Source: an uncultured Pelagibacteraceae bacterium (GTDB lineage Bacteria > Pseudomonadota > Alphaproteobacteria > Pelagibacterales > Pelagibacteraceae). From it: a DNA stretch of 64,000 nucleotides. The notes under the pieces are model-generated. The model saw only the letters and a list, made by a program, of their open reading frames with translations. It was not told the DNA's origin and did no database searches. A program made the position numbers and the translations under genes. This document shows, one piece after another, positions 16,953-26,900 of the stretch. The first letter of the stretch is position 1. Every line of letters starts with the position of its first letter. Location of the stretch: contig CACNPC010000001.1 in assembly GCA_902622245.1 (NCBI GenBank), forward strand, positions 186,001 to 250,000. The letters run 5' to 3'.

Positions 16953-17613
16953 CCGGTATTCCCACTATTGTAAGTTCTCCTTTTGCAATTATCGCTCCAG
17001 TTGAATCGTTTTGTACTATACTTATAGTCTCCTTGTCAAAATTTAACATTTTCTTGGATTTTGCAATTGATCTTTTAAATTTAATGTAGCCTAAAAAGTT
17101 ACCTTTTATCTCATATTCGACAGGTATTTGATAATAAGAGATATCAGATTTTTTTAACAGTTCTTCTGCTTGTTGAGCAACACCAGGTTTTAAAATAGGT
17201 TTTGGTTTTTTCTTTTCTATTTTTGAAATCGTCAAACCATTTATGCCTGCAAATCTACTTAGGCTTTGATACAATCCTTCAACTTCAGCTTTTGAGTGAA
17301 ACAACGTTGAACTTTCTTTAAATTGAGGTTTTAGTTTCTTTAATCTTTTTTTGTTAGTAATTATCTCATCCTCGAATTGAGTAATTTCAGACTCTTTTAA
17401 AACCTTGTCTTCGTATAACGCTTTTTTCTCTTTAACAATTGGATTTAAGATTAAGTAATACCCAATTAAAAAAATTATAATTGCAAAAAAACCAGCTCCA
17501 AATTTAATAAGAGTTTTTTTATCAACAGTTTTTAACTTTGCAGCTATATCACTTACATTTATATTTTTTAAATCTATATTTTTCAAATCCATTATGCGTT
17601 CTCCAGAATACAA
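16939..17613 (-). CDS. pilO: Type IV pilus assembly PilO-like protein
   Basis: One N-terminal TM, coiled coil, ferredoxin-like C-terminus (VEGLYQSLSRFAGINGLTISKIE...YYQIPVEYEIKGNFLGYIKFKRSI); position in the pilMNOPQ order. Confidence 0.82.
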   Translation of the reverse strand: MYSGERIMDLKNIDLKNINVSDIAAKLKTVDKKTLIKFGAGFFAIIIFLIGYYLILNPIVKEKKALYEDKVLKESEITQFEDEIITNKKRLKKLKPQFKESSTLFHSKAEVEGLYQSLSRFAGINGLTISKIEKKKPKPILKPGVAQQAEELLKKSDISYYQIPVEYEIKGNFLGYIKFKRSIAKSKKMLNFDKETISIVQNDSTGAIIAKGELTIVGIPDEFF

Positions 17614-19307
17614 GCTATTTTAAATCCCTTCATTGTTGGGGCTCCAGCAGTTTGACCATCTGGTAAAGTCATTGTAGCTAATTGTGCTTGCATTATTAGT
17701 TTTTTATTATTTAAATTACTTATTAACTTTAAAATATCTTGGTCACTTGATGCTGTTCCTTGTATAATAATCTGATTTGATCCGTTGTACTCTATTGAAT
17801 TGAATTTTACTCTTTTTGGAACAGCTGAAGCTATTTGAGCCAGAACTCTAAAACTTACTTTTTTGTTTGATTTTATTGATTTACTAATTTTTAAAGATTT
17901 TAAAATTAAAGCTAATTCTTTTTCTACTTTATTTTTTTCTAATGTTCTAAGTTCATGTGTTTGAAGAATATCATCATATCCAACTAATTGTTTATTCAAT
18001 GTATTTATTTGCCAAAAAGAAAGGCCAAATAATACTATATAAATTATTGCGATAACTCCTATTGCACCTTTGAAAGCAAAATTAGAAAATACTTTAGCTT
18101 TTTTCTGTGCTATCATACTATCTCTATTAGGAAGTAGATTTATATTTTTTACAGCAGTTACAAATTTGTAATATCCAAACACATCAAGTTTTCTAAACGC
18201 CAATCCAATAACAGTTGAGAGATAAGACCTATTATCTAACTTAACGCTCTCTTCTAGTTGTGCTGGAACTTTTATTTCTTTAATTGGATCTAATAAATTA
18301 AATCCTGTATTTGTTAAATTTTTTCTAAAAGTGCCGAGATAAGTTTCTACATTTTCTAAATTTGACACTACTTTCAGGTTTCTAATTCTTTTTTCATACT
18401 TTGTTTCAAAATCTTGCACCGCTTGCTTAACTTGAGTTACATATCTTCTAACTAAAGCATCCATCTCTTCCTGATTATCTGAATTTTGAAGAGTATTTCT
18501 ATCCTGAGATCTTATAAATATATCTGTGATGATTGGATTATTTTCATACAAAATCATTACATAGTTTTCATCTAATCCAAATTCTAAAACTGCAGTTAAG
18601 TTTGCATCCTCAATTGAGCCAGCTAATTGATTCATTTGGTCGACTGCAGATTTAAGAGCAAAACACTTAACATCAATTATAACTGCATTTAAACCGCCCT
18701 TCTTTATTATTGCTGTATAACTATTGATATCTGATAGTTTCGATGCAACGAATAAAATATCCATTGTATTTGCGGTTTTATCTCTATTTATTACTTGATG
18801 AAAAATTGAATAATCATTTAAGTTATCTGTTAATTGTACAAGGTTTTCCCAAAGAGAGTCTGTGTCTATTGCTTTGCTCAGCTCTTCATCTGTCATTAGG
18901 GGTGCTGTTACAACTCTGATAATTGCACTAGTTACAGGAATGGCAATCGCAGCATTTGTCGTAGTTATTTTAGATTTTTGAAGAGCAATTTTAAGTTCGT
19001 CTCCAAACTTATCTTGATTATCTAAAACAGTAGCACTTTTATCTAGACCTTCAATTGGGTGAATAAAAAATTTTTCTAAAACCCATTTGTTGGATTTATC
19101 AGTTGTTAGTTGTGCTAACCTAATTTCTGTTGGTGAAAGCTCAACACCTACAATTTCTTCTCCTTGAACTGCAGATTTTCCAATCCTATTTTTAAAAAAC
19201 TTACCTAAAAAACTTTCTTTTTTCTTTTTTTCCTCTTTTTTTGGAACGGGTGTTTGTTCGCCTTCTTTAGATTTCTTTTTGAATAAATTAGCAAAAGGGT
19301 TTTTCAT
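17592..19307 (-). CDS. Fused PilM-PilN type IV pilus assembly protein
   Basis: N-terminal actin-like PilM region (VQGEEIVGVELSPTEIRLAQL...NAVIIDVKCFALKSAVD) followed by PilN signature INLLPNRDSMIAQKKAKVFSNFAFKGAIGVIAIIYIVLFGLSFWQINTLN. Confidence 0.82.
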   Translation of the reverse strand: MKNPFANLFKKKSKEGEQTPVPKKEEKKKKESFLGKFFKNRIGKSAVQGEEIVGVELSPTEIRLAQLTTDKSNKWVLEKFFIHPIEGLDKSATVLDNQDKFGDELKIALQKSKITTTNAAIAIPVTSAIIRVVTAPLMTDEELSKAIDTDSLWENLVQLTDNLNDYSIFHQVINRDKTANTMDILFVASKLSDINSYTAIIKKGGLNAVIIDVKCFALKSAVDQMNQLAGSIEDANLTAVLEFGLDENYVMILYENNPIITDIFIRSQDRNTLQNSDNQEEMDALVRRYVTQVKQAVQDFETKYEKRIRNLKVVSNLENVETYLGTFRKNLTNTGFNLLDPIKEIKVPAQLEESVKLDNRSYLSTVIGLAFRKLDVFGYYKFVTAVKNINLLPNRDSMIAQKKAKVFSNFAFKGAIGVIAIIYIVLFGLSFWQINTLNKQLVGYDDILQTHELRTLEKNKVEKELALILKSLKISKSIKSNKKVSFRVLAQIASAVPKRVKFNSIEYNGSNQIIIQGTASSDQDILKLISNLNNKKLIMQAQLATMTLPDGQTAGAPTMKGFKIACILENA

Positions 19308-19461
19308 TTTTTAATTAAGTAATAATATTAAACCATTATTATATATTTACATTAAATCAACTAATACTCGAACTTTCAAGCAAAGTGTCTGAAATGGGTT
19401 TTTGCAAATATTTATTAGTAATTTAATGACAATTTATTGTACTAAAGTATAAACTATTAAA

Positions 19462-20478
19462 ATGTTTGAAAAATTAGAGCAGTTAGCGAAAGATAATAAG
19501 AAAATTTCTGATTTTCATATTAGAGCGGGATCTCCACTAGCATATCGACAAACTGGAGAAATCGTAAAAGTTGAAGGCACAAATGTTACAGCTCAAGATC
19601 TAAAAGATTTAATCTCAATGAATTGTAACGAACACGAAGCTGAAAAATTTGAAAAGACTCATGAGTTAGACTCTGCAGTCATGTTAAGCGGATTAAGATT
19701 TAGAGCAAATTTTTATAAAACGATTAGTGGACCAGCTGCAGTATTAAGAAGAGTTGAAAGTAAAATTCCAGATATGGATCAATTTAGTCTACCGCAAGCT
19801 CTTTATGATATAGTAGATTTCCATAAAGGACTGGTGCTTGTAACTGGACCAACTGGTTCAGGTAAATCAACAACACTTGCAGCAATCGTAAATGAAATTA
19901 ATAAAACAAGAACATCAAATATTATAACTGTTGAGGATCCAGTAGAATTTATTCACAAAGATAATAAAAGCATTGTTTCTCATCGAGAAGTTGGAAAACA
20001 AACTCAATCTTTTGCAGCAGCGCTTAAAGCTGCGTTAAGAGAAGATCCAGATGTAATTCTTGTTGGTGAGATGAGAGATCTTGAAACAATTAGTTTAGCG
20101 CTTACTGCTGCAGAAACTGGTCACCTAGTTTTTGGAACTTTGCATACAAGTGGTGCGCCAAGCACAATAAATAGAATAATTGATGTTTTTCCTCCAGAGC
20201 AACAAGAACAAATTAGAGCTCAAATTTCTACATCACTAAAAATGGTAGTTACCCAAAGATTGTTAAAAACAAGAGATGGTGCTGGTAGGGTTGGTGCATT
20301 TGAAATCATGAAGTGCACTGCGCCAATTCAGAACTTAATAAGAGAAGCAAAAATTCACCAAATACCAAGCATTATGCAAACTGCTGTGCGTGATGGAATG
20401 ATCACTATGGAAAAATCACTGGAGGAATTAGTAAAGTCGGGTAAGATAGATCCAGGTGCAGCAAGATCAGGACATTAA
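19462..20478 (+). CDS. pilT: Type IV pilus retraction ATPase
   Basis: GPTGSGKSTTLAAIVNEIN, EDPVEFIH, ALREDPDVILVGEMRDLETISLALTAAETGHLVFGTLHTSGAPSTINRIIDVFP. Confidence 0.95.
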   Translation: MFEKLEQLAKDNKKISDFHIRAGSPLAYRQTGEIVKVEGTNVTAQDLKDLISMNCNEHEAEKFEKTHELDSAVMLSGLRFRANFYKTISGPAAVLRRVESKIPDMDQFSLPQALYDIVDFHKGLVLVTGPTGSGKSTTLAAIVNEINKTRTSNIITVEDPVEFIHKDNKSIVSHREVGKQTQSFAAALKAALREDPDVILVGEMRDLETISLALTAAETGHLVFGTLHTSGAPSTINRIIDVFPPEQQEQIRAQISTSLKMVVTQRLLKTRDGAGRVGAFEIMKCTAPIQNLIREAKIHQIPSIMQTAVRDGMITMEKSLEELVKSGKIDPGAARSGH

Positions 20479-21187
20479 AGGTTTCACAATTTTAGAATTG
20501 CTAGTTGTTATTGCAATTGTAGCAATCATATCTGGTGTAGCGTATCCAAGTTTTTCAAAATGGAGCACAGAACGAAAAGTAAGAGCTGCAACAGAAAAAG
20601 TTGCAAGCATGATTTCTAATATTGCAACACAAACTCAAAGAGGAAACTTAGCTTATAGCCAATTAATGGTACAAACATTTACAGGCTCTAAAAACCAAGA
20701 AAGCTCAATTTTTGTATCAAAGGGAATGGGAGATAAAAATTTCAAACAAAAATTGCAGAATGGACAAATTAATTGTCCAGTATCCTCATCAGGTTATTGG
20801 GATGATTTTGGTAAACCACGTAAAAATATTGAGGGAACAAATTTTAGTGAGTATTACGAAATTTTCAATCCTGAGGAAAATGTAATTGGCGAGTCTAAAA
20901 TTGCAGTTCATTTTCTATTAACATCTGCAATATGTTTTGGTAAAGGAGGAAATTATTATAAAGCAACCAATGCTCTTTCAAAAGGAAGTAACGTTAACAT
21001 CATTGTTGAAGGTAGCGCTACTCCTAATTACATTGTTATTTGCACTTATGAGAACGCAAAAAAAAATGGAAACAAATGTCCTACAAAAGGAAAAGCTCTT
21101 AAAAAACCAGCCTATTTAGTAAAATGGTCAAGATTTGGTAATGTAAGTAAATTTAAATGGAATGGAAGTGATTGGAATAGACAGTAA
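20456..21187 (+). CDS. Minor pseudopilin (FimU/GspH-like)
   Basis: KGFTILELLVVIAIVAIISGVAYPSFSKW prepilin motif; GTG start overlapping pilT by 23 bp. Confidence 0.85.
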   Translation: MQQDQDIKGFTILELLVVIAIVAIISGVAYPSFSKWSTERKVRAATEKVASMISNIATQTQRGNLAYSQLMVQTFTGSKNQESSIFVSKGMGDKNFKQKLQNGQINCPVSSSGYWDDFGKPRKNIEGTNFSEYYEIFNPEENVIGESKIAVHFLLTSAICFGKGGNYYKATNALSKGSNVNIIVEGSATPNYIVICTYENAKKNGNKCPTKGKALKKPAYLVKWSRFGNVSKFKWNGSDWNRQ

Positions 21188-21803
21188 ATTAAAAGAAAAG
21201 GGTTTAACGCTTTTAGAAGCTTTAGTTGCAACGGCTATTGTTGGAATAGGTTTTATAGCGGTTTTTCAGATGGTCAATTATTCAGTTAGATCAATTGATG
21301 TTTCTGGGGAAAGAACAAAATCTAATTATATCACTGCTATGATAGCAGAAGATTTAATTGGAGATGCAAATTCAAAAAAAGGTGATGATAAACTTTATGA
21401 ACATCTAGCTAACTTAACGGATAAGAATGATTACGCTTGGCAAAATGCAGAATGTAAACCGAAAAAAAATATAACAGGCAATCCTTATAAAGGTAAAGAT
21501 ATTGCAATTGATAATAAAACACAAAAATGGAATTTGAGAGTATCAAGCGACAGAATTAAATGCAAACCCACAAGTATTAACTCAACAACAACCAAAGATA
21601 CAAAAAAATTAAAAGTTTATGAGATTTGTAGAAATAACGTAAAAGAAAATGGGAAGAGTAGACCAAACTGTGATTATCGTAATGATGATATTTGGGACAA
21701 AACTTATATCGGCAGAATGGAAATATTAATGCCAACTACAGGGACAGATACTAAAGGTGAAACTGTTCAAAAGAAAAAATATTTATATTTTCAAATGAAC
21801 TGA
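21162..21803 (+). CDS. Minor pilin, PilV-like
   Basis: KEKGLTLLEALVATAIVGIGFIAVFQM prepilin-type N-terminus; position in minor-pilin operon. Confidence 0.82.
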   Translation: MEVIGIDSKLKEKGLTLLEALVATAIVGIGFIAVFQMVNYSVRSIDVSGERTKSNYITAMIAEDLIGDANSKKGDDKLYEHLANLTDKNDYAWQNAECKPKKNITGNPYKGKDIAIDNKTQKWNLRVSSDRIKCKPTSINSTTTKDTKKLKVYEICRNNVKENGKSRPNCDYRNDDIWDKTYIGRMEILMPTTGTDTKGETVQKKKYLYFQMN

Positions 21804-22600
21804 TGAAAAAATTTAATTCAGAAACTGGAGTAACGCTAATTGAAATTCTTATTGGGGTTGTGATTTCAATGATAATGATGGCTGCTATGTTTACATCTTA
21901 CAACGCAGTTAATAATAGTTATTCCCAAGTAATTGATCGAGCAAAGATTAGTCAGACAGGAAGAGATATGATTGGAATGTTAGTGAGAGATATAAGAATT
22001 GCAGGTTTTAGATATTTTGATGATGTCAGTAAAACCCCAACAAATTACGTTCCAATTTTAATTACAAAAGCTCCAGGTAGTGGTTGTGATAAAATTGAAA
22101 TAACTTACGGTGATAGAATTAGAGATCCTAAAAATCTTAACGCTAAACCACCAGTTTTTTTATATAAAACATACAAAGTCGTTTACGAGTGTAAAGCATC
22201 AAATATTGTAGACAAGAAAACTAACAAAAAAATTAATGCATATGCCATTTATAAATCAAAATATGAATGGAATGGATCTAGCTGGACGGCACCAACACAA
22301 TCAACTGATGACTTGCTTTATAAAGATGAATTGGTGGTTGATTACGTTCAAGAATTAATTTTTATTCCAATTGATAGTAAGGGTAAAGTGATGAATCCAA
22401 TTCCTAAAACACTTAGCGATAGCAACAAGATTAAAGTTGTTGATATAATGGTATCTTTAAGATCTCAGGGCGAGTTTTTTAGAAAAGAGAATGAAAGACC
22501 ATTTAGACTTTTAGGTCAAAAATCTAATAAGAAATTCACAGATAAGTTTTTAAGAGAAGCTTTAGTCGTATCAGCACACACAAGAAATATGGGACTATGA
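21803..22600 (+). CDS. Minor pilin, PilW-like
   Basis: ETGVTLIEILIGVVISMIMMAAMFTSY; position. Confidence 0.83.
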   Translation: MKKFNSETGVTLIEILIGVVISMIMMAAMFTSYNAVNNSYSQVIDRAKISQTGRDMIGMLVRDIRIAGFRYFDDVSKTPTNYVPILITKAPGSGCDKIEITYGDRIRDPKNLNAKPPVFLYKTYKVVYECKASNIVDKKTNKKINAYAIYKSKYEWNGSSWTAPTQSTDDLLYKDELVVDYVQELIFIPIDSKGKVMNPIPKTLSDSNKIKVVDIMVSLRSQGEFFRKENERPFRLLGQKSNKKFTDKFLREALVVSAHTRNMGL

Positions 22601-23355
22601 TAATTAGAAAATCAGAAAAAGGATTTGCAATGGTTTTGTCTTTAGTTTTGCTATTGGCAATGTCATTGATGGGTGGAGCATTGATATTAATTTCATCAGG
22701 TGACCATCAAAGTAATAATAACAGTGATCAATATCAACAAACATTTTATGCTGCAGAGATGGCGCTTGTACAAGGAGAAAAATATATTTTAAATGAGAAA
22801 AGTGGACCATGGGACGGAAAAAGCACTAGAGATACTTCAAAAGCAAATTTACCAGAAGATCATACCTCTCCTTTTTTAGGAACTATGAGTGCGCAAAACT
22901 ATAATCCAGGTGCTAAATATAAATTTACATCAACAATTGATCGAAAATTTATAAATACAGGTACATCTTGTTTTAAAAGCTATAGAGATATTGATAGAGA
23001 TAATCCAGACGACAAAAAAAGGATGAGAGTTATAAAGAATGAAACCACGAAAAAAGAAGTGGCTCACAGTTTTAATCTTGGAGTAATTCTTGAAAATACC
23101 TTTAGAAATAAAGGTAAAGATTTTGAAAAAGAGGAAGCAGTTAGAATGAAAAGTTATTATTATGAGTACTTTATTGAAAGAATTGGTGCCGCGAGCACAC
23201 AAGCAATCGGATCCAGCATTAAATTAACGGCATCTGATGCTTCAAAGAATGGTATTGCTTACAGAGTTTATGGTTGTGGTATTTATGGAGCTGAAAAAGA
23301 AAAAGATAGAATGATAGTTTCGTTAGAAAGTGTGGTAGTTTTACCTAAAAATTAA
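22597..23355 (+). CDS. PilX-like pilus assembly protein
   Basis: KGFAMVLSLVLLLAMSLMGGALILISSGDHQSNNNSDQYQQTFYAAEMAL matches PilX/PilX_N style N-terminus. Confidence 0.78.
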   Translation: MIIRKSEKGFAMVLSLVLLLAMSLMGGALILISSGDHQSNNNSDQYQQTFYAAEMALVQGEKYILNEKSGPWDGKSTRDTSKANLPEDHTSPFLGTMSAQNYNPGAKYKFTSTIDRKFINTGTSCFKSYRDIDRDNPDDKKRMRVIKNETTKKEVAHSFNLGVILENTFRNKGKDFEKEEAVRMKSYYYEYFIERIGAASTQAIGSSIKLTASDASKNGIAYRVYGCGIYGAEKEKDRMIVSLESVVVLPKN

Positions 23356-23403
23356 GGTTTTTAACTAATAAAATATGAATAAAATAAGATAATATATACG
23401 TTT

Positions 23404-23952
23404 ATGAAAAAAATTATTTTAATAAGCTTCATATTCCTTTTCTCAATTCATGCAAACGCAGCTTGTAAATTTGATTTGGACTTTGGTGAGGATATCTCAA
23501 AAATACAGGATAAATATGGCCCAGCAATGCCACTAGAAAATTTTGGAGAAGATGAATTGAGCATGGTCATTGCTGTTGCTGATGAAGTCTGCCCAAACCA
23601 CAGGTTAAAAGATGTTGCTATTGAGTATAGATTTTTAAACGACAAACTAGCTGCGGTTAATTTAATTAGTTTAAATACTGAAAGCGACACAAAAAAATCT
23701 GAAAAATTAACTATAATGAAATATGTAAAAAGAAATTATGGTGACTTTGATACAGGTCAAACTCCAACCTCATATCTTGGATATGAAGTATTTGAAAAAA
23801 CAAAGCAGTTTATAGTTTACCAAAGAATTTTGGATGATCTTGGATTTATTGAAGAGCAAATGTATCTTTCTAACAAAAAATATGATGAGTTACTTGGAAT
23901 TTTCTACAATCAACTTGAAGAAGAGATGGCGAAAAGTGAGTCTCAAAATTAA
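23404..23952 (+). CDS. Secreted hypothetical protein in minor-pilin/pilY1 operon
   Basis: Signal peptide MKKIILISFIFLFSIHANAA; 182 aa; stop overlaps start of the PilY1-like gene; no family recognised. Confidence 0.7.
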   Translation: MKKIILISFIFLFSIHANAACKFDLDFGEDISKIQDKYGPAMPLENFGEDELSMVIAVADEVCPNHRLKDVAIEYRFLNDKLAAVNLISLNTESDTKKSEKLTIMKYVKRNYGDFDTGQTPTSYLGYEVFEKTKQFIVYQRILDDLGFIEEQMYLSNKKYDELLGIFYNQLEEEMAKSESQN

Positions 23953-26900
23953 TGAAATTTAAAATTTTTATATCCAGCCTAATACTGTTCTTTTCTTTTT
24001 TTGCATCAAACTTACATGCAAAATTATTGCCGCCAGGCACTGGAACACAAGCTGATGTTCCTTCCAACTTATTAATTCTTTTAGATAAATCTGGAAGTAT
24101 GGGGTGGAGAATGAGTAACGCACAATCAATCAATAGAATGTTTGATGGTGTTACGGACAGTTCAGGAAATATTTATATTGCACAATTTGCAAGATATGGA
24201 GTTAGAAAAATAGATTATACTACTGGTAAAACTGATACTTCTTGGGGTTCAAATGGAAGAGTTGGTATGAGTGGGTCATGTCGAACTTACTATCCTTACA
24301 GTGCAGATGTTTATAACGGGGTCATGTATGTGGCAAGTTTATATGACCATAGAATTAGAAAGATTAGACTTTCAGATGGTGCTTGTTTAGGAAGTTTAGC
24401 TACTGGCACTTATCCTAGAGGTGTAACAGTTTATCAAAATTTTTTATTTTCCACTTCCAACAGTGGTTTGTATTCAATGAACCTGAACACTAATAGTGGA
24501 AGACGTTGTAATTTCCATAATGAATGGAAATATTCATATGCTATTGCAGGAAGTAACAATACTCTTTACAGTCACTATGGTCGTCGACTTTATAGTGCTC
24601 CTTTAACTAGTGTTGGAGGCACTTTGTGTCCTTCAGGAAGAGCTAAAAATTTTAGAGATAATGGTTCAGGCTGGGTTTATGGAATGGAAGCAGACCCTAA
24701 CACAAATGATGTACTTTATATTATGGCTCGTAGCTATAATAAGATGCGTAAAATAACTGTTAACTCGTCTAGAACTGGATACACATTAAATTGGGACAAA
24801 GGCAGATACCGGTACATGGGTGTTTCAACTGCAAGTAATACATTTTTTTATTATCCTTGGGGAATTAGTTATGATCATAGCAATGATAGGATTATTACCT
24901 ATGGATATAATGCAAAAAAAGTTCAGGTCTTTGATGAAAATGGAACATATATAAAGTCTATTGGTGGATATGCTGCTACTACAAGAATGGCAGCAGCACA
25001 TAAAGCCATAAAAGCAGTGGTCACAGACTCAAATTTAACATCAGGTGTAAATTTTGGCTTTGGTTATTGGTCAAGTTCATGGTCATCGAAAGCATGGCCA
25101 CCAGGTTTTAGTTCATGGTCAGGGGATATAACCACAGGTAGAGCAAAACCTTGTGATACCCAAAACTGTTTAAAAGTAAGAGTTCATAATGATGGAGCTG
25201 CGCAAATTAACAAAATTATTTCGTCAGTTAATGCAAGAGGTGGAACTGATGCCTATACATTTATGAAAATAGCTCAAGACTATTATCTTCATGGGAGTTT
25301 AAGCCCAATTGATAAAAATTCACCTTGTCAAAAAAGTTATGTCCTCGTTATTGGAGATGGTGATTGGTACAATCACTCAAAAGCTGTGTCTATGGCAAAA
25401 AACTTATTTAATAATTATAAGATACCCACATTCGCTATTGCTTTTGGAACAGGAATTAGCAATAGAGGAATGAGGTATTTTAATGAACTAGCTGTAGCAG
25501 GAGGAACAACAAAAGCTATTGTTGCTCCAACAGCAGAGTCACTCAAAACTCAACTAGCTGCTGCTGTTTCGCAAATAATTGCATCTAAGTTATCTTTCAC
25601 AGCGCCTGCTATTACTGCAACATTAAACTCTGATGGATCATTGTATCAAGCGCAGTTTGATTATGCTCAAAATAAAGAATGGACTGGAACTATTAAGAGA
25701 ACAAAAATAGATAAAAAAGGAAATCTTGATACAAAAGATAAAGGTAACTGGTCAGCTGTTGATGTACTGCCTAAACCAGGGAATAGAAAGATATGGAGTC
25801 CAATTCCTGGAACGGATTATTCGACAAATTATAACAACTGGGTAGAAAGTAATTCTTCAGCGATTGAAAGTATCTTAACTCTAAAAGGGTTTGATATTCA
25901 GGACTATCACAGAAAAACTAAAAATACTGATAATTCTATAAATAATAAAAGATGTGCAAACACAAGTGGTGTGGCTGATGGAACAGATGATGATTTAAAA
26001 GGCTTAATTAATTTTATTAGAGGAACAGATTATTTTGATTATGATGCAGATTGTAATCTGACAGAAGCAAGAGCTAAGCCAATGGGAGATGTTTACCATT
26101 CACAATTAGTTGTTGTAGGACCACCAACTGCAGAAACAGCTTTTACAAGTGAAAATCAAGAGGCTTATTGGAGATCAACTAAGGGATATGATAGTTGGGC
26201 AGAATCACAAAGATTGAGAAAACCTGTAATTTATGCTGGATCAAATAGTGGAGTTTTGCATGCTTTAGATGCAGGCTCAGGAGTAGAATTGTGGGGATTT
26301 GTGCCACCATTTATAGCATCAAGATTACCTACAATAATGAATACTAACTTAAATGAAATTAATCCAAACAAAGGAGGTTCAAATGCAATTTATGGTGTTG
26401 ATGGATCTCCCGTTCAACATGATATTTTCTTTCAAAGTCCACATGATACATCTGCAAATTGGCATACCGTATTGTTTGTACCTTATGGAAGAGGAGGTAG
26501 TGGTTTCTCTGTATTAGATGTGACTGATCCTGCAAAACCAGAGCATTTAGTCTCAATATATAATGATATGATTAATAATCAGGTGTACAGAATGGATCAT
26601 GCAAATAATGTTTTTGTATATGATTATATAGGTACATCTTATCCTCTAAGTGAATTTCTAGAAGCACAAGAAGTAGGTAACGTTTATGCTCCAGATAAAG
26701 ATAATGAAGTAGCAAGTAAGCAAACTTGTGATGATACACAAACTAAGTATTGTTACGAAAGCACAAAATGGACTTTACCAGTAAAAAGTCTAACTAAAAG
26801 TATGCTATCAGTTCTTGAAGATGGAGTTGATATAACAAATAGCATTACAATTAGCTATGATACATCTGGAAACACTCAAATTAATTTCAACAAAAAAATG

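Noticed and set aside
19308-19461. Shared TGGGT-TTTTTG motif upstream of pilT and the STAS gene as a common promoter element
   Set aside because: Only a short, loose resemblance between two regions; expected by chance in AT-rich DNA.
22604-24133. Minus-strand ORFs (68, 90, 80, 87 aa) within the minor-pilin/pilY1 region
   Set aside because: Opposite strong coding frames on the plus strand; no start context or recognisable motifs.
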